Source: Cocos nucifera (lineage: Eukaryota > Streptophyta > Magnoliopsida > Arecales > Arecaceae). From it: a stretch of DNA of 64,000 nt. The stretch spans positions 168,743 to 232,742 of the forward strand of contig QRFJ01000061.1 of assembly GCA_006176705.1 (NCBI GenBank), read 5' to 3'. This document shows, in pieces, positions 12,443 through 24,150 of this stretch (within the stretch, counting starts at the first letter, position 1; every line of letters begins with the position of its first letter). The position numbers were made by a program, and so were the translations under genes. The notes beneath the pieces are model-generated. The model searched no databases, had not been told where the DNA came from, and worked only from the letters and a program-made list of their open reading frames with translations.

Positions 12443-14130
12443 TAATGTGTCTTAAATTAACCGCAAGCGCATGATATGCAATATAATACGTCTGACGAGT
12501 ACGGATCAATTCCATGAAGAATTATGTATGAATTATGTTCAAATCTTGCTCAGACGAGCTTTAACAAAGAATTTAGAAGTGATTGTTATTTACTACTAAA
12601 TAGTAAATTAATTACAGAGAATAATAATTTAAAAATCTAGGACTTTTGAATCCACTAAACCAATGACTTAGAGAGCCTTTCTAAGATTTCTCTTATAATG
12701 TCCTTTGATTAAGCTGTAATGTATGGACAAGTATTTACCCTAATTAAGGAACTCTCCTTTCAACTGCTTCTCTTGTGGTACCCAAGTATGGATTATGAAG
12801 GAGCTCTGACCCAATAATAATCCATCAAAATTTTTCACAAGGAAGAAGAAAAAGAATTTAAAAAGATTTAGGCCTTCTACCTATTACCAATCTTGCACCG
12901 AATCAAGTATGAACTATAAAGGGATTGAAATCCAATGATAGTCCATCAAGTCTCTGGGCAAGAAGCTTGAAAGAAAAAGAACTAAAAAGATAAAAAACAA
13001 GAAGAAATTTTAAGAATAGCTTCTAATTATGATTTAGCTTCATCGCAAATTTCAGAGGATTGCTTAGCTAGACATGATTTGATAAAAATATATAAATCTG
13101 ATTAAAAATATTAAAAAAAATAGTATACTAATTATTAAAAATTAAAATTATAGAATAATAAAAGAGATGTAGAAAGTAAATAAGCATGAAAATTAAACTA
13201 TCCTATGTACTAATATTAAACTGCTTAAATTAAATTATACAAATGATAATTAAAAAAAAAAAATTATTATCGAAATAAAAATTTGATACAAAACTAACTC
13301 CTAAGTTATAACAGGACTTGGGGTTGAAACAAAAAAATAAAAAGAATAGACTCTTCTCTGGCTGACTTTTTCTAGCTAACTCTCTTTCTCGTATGTTGAA
13401 AGAATGGAAGAAAGTGAAAAAAAAGATGGATAAAAATTTTATGGGTAGGTATTTTCGTCTGTTACATAAATCTCTATAAGAGTTATAGTGTGAAGAGAGA
13501 TATCTTTAGATAGTGATATTGAACTTTATTTATAAATGTTAAGAGGAAAGAAAATTTTATAGTTTTCAGCTATAGGACTAATGAAAGAAATAAAGATTAA
13601 AAGATTAATGGATAAGATTGAATAATAAAAAATTTTGAATAAATAATATAAATAAAAATAATAAAATAAATAAAAAAAATTATTATTTAATTATTTTTTA
13701 AAAATATATTTTTTTTAATCTTGATTGTAGCACCCTTTTCGATCTGCTCGACATTCGCATGAAGGCTTGCGCTCAAAGCCACGCACACCAGCTCCGTGAG
13801 CTTCTTTCCTTTGCCAGTGGCCCTTTCTTTAAATGCTCATGGCTCATGCCTTTCTTTTCGTACGAAACAGCCAACAAAAACTGATGCAAGTCATTAATAT
13901 TTTTTTATTTATTTTTATTTATTATATTTTACTCTATATTTATGTATCTCAAATTTAAATTTGGACTTAAACTTTATCTATATATATTAAAAAATTATTT
14001 TTAATTAATTTATAATTAAAACTCTAAAATTAATTATTTTTATAAAAATTATAAAAAATATTAAATATAAATAAAAAAATAAAATAGTATAAATTTTAAT
14101 ATTTTTATATTATATTTAATATATTCATCA
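12443..14130 (-). repeat. 5' LTR of Athila-type element 2
   Basis: Aligns along its length with 6040-7775. Plus-strand ends are TAATGTGTCT (TG start decayed to TA) and TTCATCA. Right flank TTCTA. Confidence 0.85.
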
Positions 14131-14837
14131 TTCTAGCTATATCGATCAATAAATTTTAATTTCGATGGCCATAAATAACCGCATGATGATCTGATAAATG
14201 GAGATCACCGATAGATCCAAAAATTTATAATTATAATATTGATGATATTTATAATACACTATCAAAATTTTACTTTAATTGGACATCATTATCATGGTCA
14301 ATTTAGTATGAAATAATTAATTATTTAAATAAAAAATAAATAATCAAAAGATCAAATAGCATCTGATTATAAAATAATTTTTTAGATAAATAATCTTTGC
14401 TACTACTTTGATCATTTATATGGTGGTGATCATAAAATTCAAATCACACGAATATGAACCATCCACGTTAAGCAGATCTTATAAAAGTATAAGTATAATT
14501 ACTAAAGAACTTTAAGAACGAGTATCAAGAGATATATAATTTTAGATCGTTCATATACGTATGATTTGAATTTTATGATCACCATCGTATAAACGATCAA
14601 AGTAGTTACAAAGATCATTTGTGATGATACTCTAATGATAATTATTTAGATAATGAACGATGAAGATGGACTTTAAATTTTAAAATTATATCATATTCAA
14701 AAAATAAAAAAAAATAAAATTAGCGATGGCATTATTGTCGTCACTAATAGTCGTATTACCGACAAAAATCTATTGTTAGCAATAACATGCTGTTGTTGCT
14801 AATAATTATATTTAAAATATAATTATTAGCCCGTTAG
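14131..14837. mobile_element. Inverted-repeat DNA element E, middle piece
   Basis: It continues element E after the Athila insertion. A pair of inverted arms of about 77 bp (14388-14465 and 14545-14620) share TGGTGATCATAAAATTCAAATC and its complement around an 80-base loop. Further out, 14637-14686 pairs with 5951-5998. Motifs of the TTAGCGATGG type resume at 14722. The sequence 14131-14430 matches the reverse complement of about 34085-34360, a second copy. No ORF. Confidence 0.65.
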
Positions 14838-15720
14838 TGAGGAAGTCCATGAGGGCGTCGGAGATGGCTGGAGTGGGAAAGGTAAGGCCGTCAACGAGAC
14901 CTACAAAATAAAATTTAAATCGAAGATGGACGACTCTGGCAGGATCCTCTGACGCTCAAGTTAATTTTTCGGCCAATTAGAATAGAGTGCTCAGAAAAAT
15001 GAGAAAGCAGAGTAACGAAAAGAAGAAGAAAGCTTACAAAAAATGTATCTGAAAGGTTCCTTTTATAGATGGAGCATATAACAAACTGATGACGATAGCC
15101 ATAACTATTTGGTAGTAGGCCGCTCCGGCCACGTGATGTTTATTATGGAGAGTAGTGTTTGTTGTCATGACTTGCTAGTCGAGAGTAGTATCTATTATCG
15201 TGACATGCCAATATGTTGAGGACTAATGATCAAAGTTCGAATGGGGTAGGCACTGACTGTGAAGAGCTCCAATTCGCAATAGTTCCAAAGGAGTTCGGGC
15301 TCTTTTAGAGTCGTTCACATGCAGGTTGATTTGCCTTGAGTTGGTGGCCGAATTCGAGGAGGTCCTTTCAGGCGAATGGAAGGAGATCAATCAGTAGAGG
15401 GTTGACTACAGGAGATCGATCGAAAGAAGGTTGACTACAGGAAGTTCGACTAAAGGAGGTCCAACTGGAGGAGGTCGTCCGGAGGAAGTTCTAGAGGAGA
15501 TCATCCGGATGGAGTATGGCTGGCGGAGTTTGTCTAGGAGGAGTTTGTCCAAAGGGATCGCGGCTGGACTCTAACCCTATTATTCACTTTTAGCTAGAGG
15601 ACAAGGCCCAAATAATAGCATGAATTTGTCATTGGGGAGCTCCACAAATCCAACAGGAAAAAGATCGGCAATTAAGGACTTCGGGCAAGAACTTCGATGG
15701 AGGCCAATTTACCCCTAACA
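14838..15720 (-). repeat. 3' LTR of Tat element 2
   Basis: Plus-strand ends are TGAGGAAGTCC (14838) and CCCTAACA (15720). On the minus strand it begins TGTTAGGGG right after the polypurine tract. It aligns with 26641-27552. Confidence 0.9.
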
Positions 15721-15734
15721 CTTGTCCCCCTACT
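15721..15734 (-). other. Polypurine tract of Tat element 2
   Basis: The minus strand reads AGTAGGGGGACAAG immediately before the LTR start, matching the tract at 4319-4331. Confidence 0.85.
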
Positions 15735-16028
15735 TTCGAGTTTGAATTTCAGATAAAGGAAGTATGAAAAAGCCGCTGCAGCCGAAGTTCTTAAATAGTT
15801 TCTTGTCTTGGAGAGCAAAACTTTTTATCTTTTTTTTTTCCAAAATGGCATCGTGATTTGATATTGAATGACTTGGATGGATGCAGCCCCTCGAAAACTC
15901 GTCTGGCATGAAGCTCCATGTATGGCGCAGTTATTGCCTTATCAAGCGGCAGGTGCGAGTGGATACACGATGGGTTGGGATTGACTTGCGGAGTCCCATA
16001 ATCATAAATCCTTTAAGGCTCTGATTTT

Positions 16029-16037
16029 CTATTTAAA
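16029..16037 (+). promoter_or_regulatory. TATA-like box upstream of Tat antisense ORF 2
   Basis: CTATTTAAA lies about 430 bases before the ATG at 16461 on the antisense-ORF strand. Tat element 1 has CTATTTAAG at the matching place (minus strand, 4012-4019). Conservation between the two elements supports a promoter role; transcription is not shown. Confidence 0.4.
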
Positions 16038-16460
16038 CCCCTCCCCCATCGTCTACGGCTTCTTGCTTTTACTTGGGCTTCTGGTTCCTCTTCTTCCACC
16101 ATCTCCCATCGTCTTCGAGTATTCCTATTCCTACCATCCCCACTTCTTCTACGACTTTTCAGCTGTCAGCATCTTTCTTCAATCCTCTTCCACCCTTCCA
16201 GTCTTCTTCCCATGTTGTTCTAGGTCAATCCTTCATTCCTACCCTCTTGACTTTTAGTTTTCTTGTATTCTTTAGATTTCTTCAAATTTTTCTAGGTGAA
16301 CATTGTAGTCCTTCATTTTTGGGCTTCCACCACCCCTTTTTCTAAGCTCTTTTCCAAGGATTTTATTTGATTTAGCTTGATCTAGATATCGTCTGGGGTT
16401 TTCTGATCCAATGGTTCTAGGAGTTCGATCGACCCAAATTCCAATAACCCCAAAGTTAGG

Positions 16461-19400
16461 ATGGGAACTGGACCTAGGGCAGTACCTCAGCTAGACTTTA
16501 AACTGGAGTCCATTCCTTATTCCTTTACTGTCGAGGACCTATCATTAGTTAAGATTCAATACGGGGTGCCTATTGAGTACGAGCTGGAACTTCTTGGTTC
16601 AAATGGATGGGCTTATGCTCCTCCAGGTTGGTTCTGTATGTACCTGAAGGCCTTCTATGCTGGATTATGGCTTTTTCTTTCCGTCTTCATTGTAGCCCTT
16701 TTTTGCTTTTTAAACATCTTCCTGACCTCGGTAGTTTTGAATTTTTTTAGGTTTATTATAGAATTTCTTACCCTCTGTATATCTGCTGAGGTCCCGTGCC
16801 CACGGTTTCTCTTTTCTGAACCTTCTTCATCTTTAAGCATCATCCTACTACTAAGAACTGATGGTATATTTTTTTTCAGTTCGACAAGAAGGGGTTGCTT
16901 AAGGGTGCCCCCTCTTCCATCCATAATTGGAAGAAAAAATTTATCTTTGTTTCCTGCCCAACCCTACACTTAGGACTCCCACCCTGGGGATACCTGAGGA
17001 ATCCTGTCTGCCAAGCCCCAAGGTTAGAAAAAGCGGACTAAGAGTCGGTTACCACAATCAAGGGTTACTGAACTCTCCTAATATCCGAGCTAATAAAAGA
17101 ACAGACCTTTTTCAACCTTGGCCTTAGTCCTCTGAATCTAGTAGGTATGTAGTTGAAGCTGGTAGACAGTCTCTTTTTTCCTTCTCTTTTTCTTTCTTTT
17201 CTAACCATGCTTCTTCTTCATTTTTTTATGGCAGAAATGGATGCTAAGGCCGCGGAAATACTGTCAAAGGGGATCCAGGCTTGCAAAAGAAAAGGTACTA
17301 CATCCATCGAGCCTACCACCAAGAAAGCCAGGGTGAACTTCCCCCACTCTGCTACACCTGCCGAAGTTGTCACTGCCATCGAGGTTGTTGCTATCGTCGA
17401 GATCGCTCCTGCAGCCAAGGTCGGTGCCACTGCTGAGGTCTCCATGCCTGCATCAGCCACGAGTCCTCCAACCGGGGATCCAACTCCGCAGCCTCCAACA
17501 AGAAGGGAAGAGGGGGAGAGGAAGAAGGGCAAAAGGATTATCGTGATGGCGCATCGCAGGGCATGCCCGGGCGGGTCCAACAATGATGGCGACAATCCAA
17601 GGGAAGATCCCTTCAATGACCTGAACCTCTTCCAAGATTTAATTGACAAGTTTGCCCTGCTTGAGGTGATGGACCAGATGGCCGATCTCGACCATACGCA
17701 GCTTATCTAGGATTCTCTTGGGACCTTCCTTATGGTAGCCGCCCTATCGATTCTCTTCTCCCCCCCCTTTTCTTATGCATAACATAGTTCGTTCACTGCA
17801 GTCGGGTCATCAAATACTCGCACATATCAAAATGATGAATCAATTGAGGTCGGAGGTGCTGAAGGCCTAGGAAGACTTTCGAGCCGAGATCGATAGCCTA
17901 TGGGAGGAGGCCACTGAGACTGACCGTCTCTTGAAGGAGAAGATGGTCGAAGTCGAGGATCTACAGGAGAAGCTCAAAAAAAAGGAGCTCTACTCAATGG
18001 AGCTATAGGCCGCTGTGGCCCTGAAGGAGGAAAGAAGGAAGAAGGTCGAGGCAAAGGTCGGCTAGCTGAAGGATGAAGCCTTGAAGCAGATCCTGGAGAC
18101 GAAGATCTAGACTATGGAGGAGTTCAAGGTCTCTTCTGAAATGAGGGACCTGAACGTTGCCTTTGGCCAGGAGCCTTTCAGAAGGGATATGAACTTTGTG
18201 AGGATTGAATGGCCCCCAAGTTTTTCGAACTCTACCTCAGCTTCTTATACGGGAAGATCCTTGATGAAGAAGCCGAGTCGTCCACTACCATGGTCGACCC
18301 CTCGCCCGATGAAGTCATCCCCGAGCCGTTCGAACCCATTGCTAATGCACCAGAACCCGCACTAGAGCCGGAGATGGCAAAAAATGCTCAAACCTCATTC
18401 GCCACTGTTCCTCCTGAGGTATAAGATTTCAGACAATTATATATATATATTTTTGGATGTATATTCAAATATTTTGAGAAATGAAAATAAGTTTTTTTTT
18501 CTTATACTTTTGCTATGGTGAATGTTACTCAGAATCCTTCTAGTGACTAAAGTCAAGGTCAATCATCTTTGATCAACATTGGACCACCTTTCGAAGGTAT
18601 CCCTCTAAGACCTGTAGTGAAGGATTTGAAGAGAAAAATCCATCATGTGAAGAAGAAGCTGAAGAAAAGAGAGGACGAACTCCAGAGGTCCAGGAAGAAT
18701 GCCTCGGAGGTGATGGTCGAAGTCACTCATCTTCACAAGTTGCATATGAAAGATTTCGTGAGCTTCAGCATTAGGAAAAGCAACTTTGAGAGAAAGTTGG
18801 CTGAGCTTAAGAAGAGTGCCAGCAAGAAAACCTGGGCATTAACTGCAAAGGCCAATTCTCTTAAAGTCAAGCTCAAGGCGGTGAAGGAGAAGATTCACCT
18901 GCTAGAGGAGAGTTCGCCATGGTCTTCTGACAAGACTTGGTATAAATGCAACTGGTCACAAAGGTTTTCTACCCACCAAAAGCAACTGCACGATGCCAGG
19001 CTTACCTATGAGACCTACCGATTGGACTGGTGCAGGAGAATATCCTCACTAGAGTAGAAACTCTATGCGGCTAATAGCGAGGTGGCTCGACTTCAGCAGT
19101 AGCTCATCGATAGTTATCAGTCTGGCACTAGTAGAGAATTGGAGAAGATTGCCTCTTTGAAGAGGATCGTGAGTGAACTCTCGAAATCGATCGGGATGGA
19201 GAAGGCCGAAGTTCAGCGACTAAAGCTTCAGCTGATTTATGAGCAACATACTGTCAAGGATGCTGAAGTTGAATCAGAGATTCTGAGGAAGAAACTACGA
19301 GCATCAGAAAAAAACTATCGGAGGGCTGATAGGATGTTCCATGACAACTTGATGAGGAAAAAAGAGCTTGAGGAGGAGATCATCAGCCTAAAGGAATATC

Positions 19401-19471
19401 TGGTGATGACTAGCAGTCCGAAGAACCCGATCCTTCTTAGAACTTTAGTTTTCTCTTTTCTTTTGTTGTAA
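16461..19471 (+). pseudogene. Tat antisense ORF 2 (Transposase_28-like head, coiled-coil tail)
   Basis: Runs opposite to its host element, between pol and the 3' LTR. The N-terminal part (16461-16860) has FTVEDLSLVKIQYGVP, then YELELLG and a long hydrophobic segment, matching the PF04195 'putative gypsy-type transposon' pattern. Homology continues in the next frame (FDKKGLLKGAPSSIHNWKKK, 16880-16940). A linker rich in Pro, Ala and Thr follows (17235-17710) with a basic KKGKR patch. A heptad-type coiled coil fills 17832-18150 and 18569-19471. Likely introns are 17143-17234 (GTATGT...GGCAG) and about 18419-18534 (GTATAAG...CTCAG). Six in-frame stops in the coiled coil are all TAG where CAG (Gln) fits. 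Function unknown. Confidence 0.8.
17143..17234 (+). other. Probable intron in Tat antisense ORF 2
   Basis: AGTAG|GTATGTAGTT at the left, a long pyrimidine run, and TTTTTTTATGGCAG|AA at the right. Removing it would link the Transposase_28-like part to the segment starting MDAKAAEILSKG. This is an ordinary plant splice layout; no transcript evidence is available here. Confidence 0.5.
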
Positions 19472-19609
19472 CCGAACTTGCAGTCCCTCACCTTGTAATC
19501 AACTTTTTCTTTAATGAACCTGTACTTTCTTCAATCATCCTTTTGTTCCGCTTATGTCTAATATTCGTTCACCTCTTCATTTTCTTCATTTTTCTCTTAT
19601 TTCTCATAA

Positions 19610-20965
19610 TCGAAGATCTTCTTACATATCAAGATGAGGTTTTTCTCCCATTCCTGACACAATTGGCCTTTCTTTGTTAGGACGAGGTCCTCCTCCTATC
19701 CTTAACAAAGGTATAGAGACACAGAAGGGCTATTGCAAGGGCCTCTCCTCTCCTTCTATCTTAGATAATTGAAGGTCTTCACCATCCATATCAGGATAAG
19801 GTTCTTCTTTTATTTCTGATATGGTTGGTCTTTTTTGTCCTCCTATTAGGATGAGATTTTCCTTCTGTTCCTGATGGAATTAGCTTTTCTTTGTTAGGAT
19901 GAGGTCTTCCTTCTATCCCTAACAAAGATATAGGAGTACAAAAGGATCGTTGCGAGGATCTCTTCCCTCCTCTTGTCTTAAATAATCGAAGATCTTCATC
20001 ATCCATGTCAGGATGAGGTCGTTCTCCTATTCCTGACACCGTTGATCTTTTTTGTCTCCCTATCAGGATGAGGTTCTCCTCCTATTTCTAATGGGGTTAG
20101 CCTTTCTTTGTTAGGGTGAGGTCCTCCTTCTGTCCCTAACAAAGGTATAAGAGCATAAAAGGACCATTGCAAGGGCCTCTTTCCTTCTCCTATCTTAAAT
20201 AATCGAAGATCTTTATCAGCCATATCAGGATGAGGTCCTCTTGTTTCTGACATGATTGATCTTTTTTATCCTTCTATCAGAATGAGATTTTTCTTCTATT
20301 TCTGATGGGATTAGCCTTTCTTTATTAGGGTGAGGTCCTCCTTCTATCCCTAACAAAGGTATAGGGGTACAAAAGGATCATTACAAGGGCCTCTCCCCTC
20401 CTCCTATCTTAAATAATTAGAGGTCTTCATCATCCATGTCAGGACGAGATCCTTCTCCTGTTTCTAACATGGTTGGCCTTTTTTATCCCTCTGTCAGTAT
20501 GAGATTCTTCTTCTATTTCTGATGGGATTGGCCTTTTTTTGTTAGAACGAGATCCTCCTCCTATCCCTAACAAAGGTATAGAGGCATAAAAGGGCCATGG
20601 CAAGGACCTCTCTCCTCCTTCTATCTTAAATAACCAGAGATCTTTATCACCCATGTTAGAACGAAGTCCTCCTCCTGTTTCTGACATGGTTGGTCTTTTT
20701 TATCCTCCTATCAAGATGAGGTTCTCCTTTTATTTCTGATCGGGTTGACCTTCCTTTGTTAGAGCGAGATCCTCCTCCTATCTCTAACAAAGGTATAGGA
20801 GCATAAAAGGGCCATTGCAAGGATCTCTCCCCTTCTTCTGTCTTAAATAATCGAAGGTCTTCATCACTCGTATCAGGATGAGGTCCTCTTCATGTTCCTG
20901 ACAAAGATATAGGAGCACAAAAGGGCCATTGTAAGAGCCTCTTTCCTCCTCCTATCTTAAATAAT
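19610..20965. repeat. 216-bp tandem array in Tat element 2
   Basis: The phrase ending CAT(A/G)TCAGGATGAGGT recurs near 19783, 20001, 20217, 20431, 20648 and 20866, a spacing of 214-218 bp, with partial units at each end. Each unit also has TTTGTTAGGATGAGGTCCTCC, CAAAGGTATAGGAGCA and CTATCTTAAATAATCG. On the minus strand three units hold open frames of 81-82 codons with a shared pattern (DKDLRLFK, PHPNKE, PLLGTEGG). The array sits between the ends of integrase and the antisense ORF, the hypervariable 3' region where Tat/Ogre elements are known to grow satellites. Confidence 0.9.
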
Positions 20966-20989
20966 CGGAGGTCTTTTGCTCTATTTACT

Positions 20990-22330
20990 GACGAAGTTCG
21001 ATTGGATCATTTCCTATCATTACATGATTTTATACCAAAAAAATAAAAATATCAAAATAAAAGGATTTTATTGGAGTTGAATTACTGGTAGTATATCGTA
21101 GATTTTTCAAATTCCAAGGTCATGGGAGCATAGATCCTCCGAGGTCCTTTAGGTAATATGTTCCTGATCAGACGATTTTCACCACCTCGTAAGGATCTTC
21201 CCAGTTCGGAATGAGTTTTTTCTGATTTTAAGGCTACGAAATATCCGCTGGCCAAAGTACGAGATCCCTTATTCTAAAGATTTTACTTCTGACCCTTGAA
21301 TTATAGTAGCAAATTATCCTTTGCCTGTAAGTTGCCATTCGAATTTGGGCCTTCTCCATCTTTTTCTCTAGTAGATCAAGGTTAGCTCTAAGGTCCTAAG
21401 AATTATCTTATTCATTGAAGACCTTTACTCATGCCGAGGAGAGTTCAAGTTCGACAAGGATAACAACCTCCGTTCTGAAAGCTAGCGCAAAGGATGTTTC
21501 TCCAGTGAATAATCTTTGAGTAGTTTAGTAAGCCCACAGTATATTATAAAGTTTGTCTACCCACGTCTCCTTTACTCTTTCAAGCCTGGCTTTTATTTCT
21601 TAAAGCAAAGTTCTATTAGTTACTTTCACTTCACCATTTGCTTGCGGATGAGCCACTGACATGAAGTGGTGAGATATATTCAAACCTTCATAGAACTCAA
21701 TGAACTTTGCACCCATAAACTGACACCCATTATCCATGATCAACATCCAAGGTAGACCAAATCTACAAACAATTGACTTCCAGATAAAATCCTATACTTT
21801 AGCTTTAGTGATTCTTGCTAGAGGTTCGACCTCGACCCACTTAGTGAAGTAATCCACTACCACTAACAGAAACTTTCGCTGCCTAGGTGTCATGAGAAAA
21901 GATCCAAGTATGTCCATCCCCCACTATGCGAATGGCTAGGGGGCACTTAATGGTGTGAGCTGTGAAGCCAGCCATCTCTGGATATTTGTATTTTTCTGAC
22001 ACCTATCGCACTTTCTCACATAATTCACCACATCTTGATGCATTGTTAGCCAATAGTATCCCTATCGGAGCAACTTGTATGATAAGGACCTTGCTCCTAG
22101 ATGATTTTTGTAAATCCTCTCATGAACTTTTCTTAAGACATAGCTGGCTTCTGAAGATCAGAGATATTTGAGGTGTGACAATGAGTATGACCTCTTATAC
22201 AACTTATTTTCATACAAAATGTAATGGAAAGCTTCATTTCGTAACTTTCGAGCTTTTTTGTGGTCTTTAGGGAGAGTTCATTCCTTGAGATATGCTATCA
22301 ATGGGTCGATCTAGCTGAGCTCATGATCAA
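20990..22330 (-). pseudogene. Tat element 2 integrase (broken)
   Basis: Integrase joins element DNA to the chromosome. The minus strand shows the catalytic core in order: WGMDILG near 21915 (first Asp), IMDNGCQFMGAKFIEF near 21740 (second Asp), and SVAHPQANGEVKVTNRTLL near 21655-21605 with the Glu. All three acidic residues are kept. A zinc-binding-type CDRCQK-like segment lies upstream near 22000. Stops (for example after TNRTLL) break the frame. It ends near the tandem array. Confidence 0.85.
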
Positions 22331-23100
22331 TTTACATTGTTGCCTGGGGTTCTTCTGAACTAGGATGTTGCTGGACCTCAAAAAGGACTTCTTTTGGTAG
22401 CTCGTTTGGAAACAAGATGGCTAGCTTAGAAAGAAGGTCGGCTCTGATATTCTCTGCCCTGAGGATCTGCCAAATGTAAAAATTATCAAAAGTCGAACTT
22501 AAGCTGTACACCTTCTCCAAGTACTTTTCATACTTTTCTCTCGGGCTTCGAAGGAGTTATTGACTTATCCCACCACCAACTGTGAGTCATTTTAGACCTT
22601 CAAATATTGTACTTCCAGCTTCTTGGTTATTCTCAGTCCTGTGAGTAACGCTTTATACTCCGTCCCATTATTAGTGGCGGAAAATTTAAAATGCAATGCA
22701 TACTTTGCCATAATTTCTTCCAAATTGATAAGAATCAAGCCAGCACCTACCTCGAAAGCTTTGGATGAACCATTCACATAAGGTGCCCAAAAGTTTTCAG
22801 AAAGATCAGCCTTCTCTTTTCGGGTGCCAAGGATAAGGACTTCCTAATGCTCTGGTTCGGTCTCCTTTGGAATAGTGCACTCTACTATAAAATTGGCCAG
22901 TATTTAAGCTTTGATGGATGGTCGAGGTTAAAAGTGGATGTCGAATTTAGTCAACTCAATCGCCCACTTTGCTACTCTACCAGAGGTATCGGGTTAATGA
23001 AGAATTGCTTAGATGGGTTGCTCGGTGAGGAGAGTGACGGTGTGCCTCTGGAAGTAAGGTCGGAGCAACCTGGCTATAACCAATAAGGCATAAATTAGTT
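22331..23100 (-). pseudogene. Tat element 2 RNase H (broken)
   Basis: RNase H removes RNA from the RNA:DNA hybrid. Open pieces at 22777-22592 and 22520-22332 contain NGSSKAFEVGAGLIL (usually DGSS, so the first catalytic Asp is Asn here), TEYKALLTGL with the Glu, NDSQLVV with the second Asp, and the C-terminal RAENIRADLLSKLA. In-frame stops separate the pieces. It lies directly between RT and integrase as expected for Ty3/gypsy pol. Confidence 0.85.
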
Positions 23101-24150
23101 TTTCTAGTTTGGTATACCTTGTCTCTGCATCTATCAAGACTCTACTTATGTAGTATATCGGCTTTTGAACTTTTGCTTCTTCTCTAACCAGTGCAGCTCC
23201 GATAGCTACAGGAGATACGATGAGATATAGGAATAATTTTTCTTCAAGTTCAGGTTTGGCGAGCAGCAGGGGTGAGTTGAGATAGCTCTTTAGTTCTTTA
23301 AGAGCCTACTGATAGTCAGGAGTCCAGCTAAAGTTCTTGGACTGTTTGAGTACCCGAAAGAAGGGCATGCAGCATTCTACCAACCTTGACACGAAGCGAT
23401 TTAGAGCTACCACCTTGCCTATAAGGCACTGAACTTCTATCATTATTTTTGGGGTAGTTATTTTCTAGATGGCTTTGATCTTCTTTGGATTAGCCTCAAT
23501 GCCATGACTCGACACCATGAATCCTAAGAACTTTCTTGAGGATACTCCGAAAGTGCATGTTGTAGGGTTTAGCTTCATCTTGTACTTCTAGAGAGTGCTG
23601 AAGGTTTCCTCAAGATCGACAATGTGATTTGGCAAAGATCGACTCTTGCCCAGCATATCATCCATATAAACCTCCATGTTGTGTCTAATCTACTTCTTAA
23701 AAATTTTATTCATCGGGCATTGGTATGTTGCACTTATATTTTTAAGTCCAAATGGCACGATATTGTAATAATAAAGACCATGGTCAGTAATAAAAGTAGT
23801 CTTCTTCTTATCTTTTGGTGCCATCTGGATCTGATTATAATCGAAGAAGGCATCCATAAAAATGAGGAGCTCATGATCCAAAGTCGCATCCACCAGCTAG
23901 TCAATCTTGAGCAAAGGGTAGCTGTCTTTTAGGCAGGTTGCATTCAAATCTGTGAAGTCTATGCACATTCTCCACTTATCGTTATCCTTTTTGACTAGGA
24001 TAACATTTGCAATCCAGTCTGGGTAAAGCACTTCTCGGATGAACCCTGCTTTTAAGAGTTTGTCGATCTCATCCATTATCATCTTCTGCCTTTCTGGTGC
24101 AAAACTATGTTTCTTCTGCTTCACTGGTCATCACTTAAGGTCTACGCCCA
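23100..24150 (-). pseudogene. Tat element 2 reverse transcriptase (broken)
   Basis: RT copies element RNA into DNA. The frame 24124-23897 gives PERQKMIMDEIDKLLKAGFI and KWRMCIDFTDLNATCLKDSY; 23893-23690 gives FMDAFFDYNQIQM and TTFITDHGLYYYNIVPFGLK. The active site reads VYMDDML near 23650, so the YxDD box is intact. A stop (TAG) replaces a codon after the PLLKID segment where Gln is usual. Several further stops follow in the thumb and connection region. Confidence 0.9.

Larger units (their letters stand above)
6040..14130 (-). mobile_element. Athila-type element 2, gag-protease only
   Basis: A complete insertion with two LTRs (6040-7775 and 12443-14130), minus sense. Flanks are CCCTA (left) and TTCTA (right), a target duplication changed by two C-to-T steps. 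Inside, from the 5' end: leader, gag, zinc knuckle, protease and the linker that precedes RT. The sequence then jumps to the repeated 'GGGTTGCC' block that normally follows integrase. RT, RNase H and integrase are absent, so it could only have moved with help. The first 60 aligned LTR bases show 11 differences, all transitions, so the insertion is old. Confidence 0.85.

Noticed and set aside
14131..14837. A host gene between the Athila and Tat insertions
   Set aside because: The segment is AT-rich, built of inverted repeats, and matches a second non-coding copy at 34085-34527.
16655..16924. Minus-strand ORF opposite the Tat antisense gene
   Set aside because: Shadow of the real frame; the plus strand shows family motifs here.
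17218..17649. 143-codon minus-strand ORF
   Set aside because: Shadow of the Pro/Ala-rich linker of the antisense gene on the plus strand.
19610..20965. Tandem array as a CRISPR
   Set aside because: Units of about 216 bp without short spacers, inside a plant retrotransposon.
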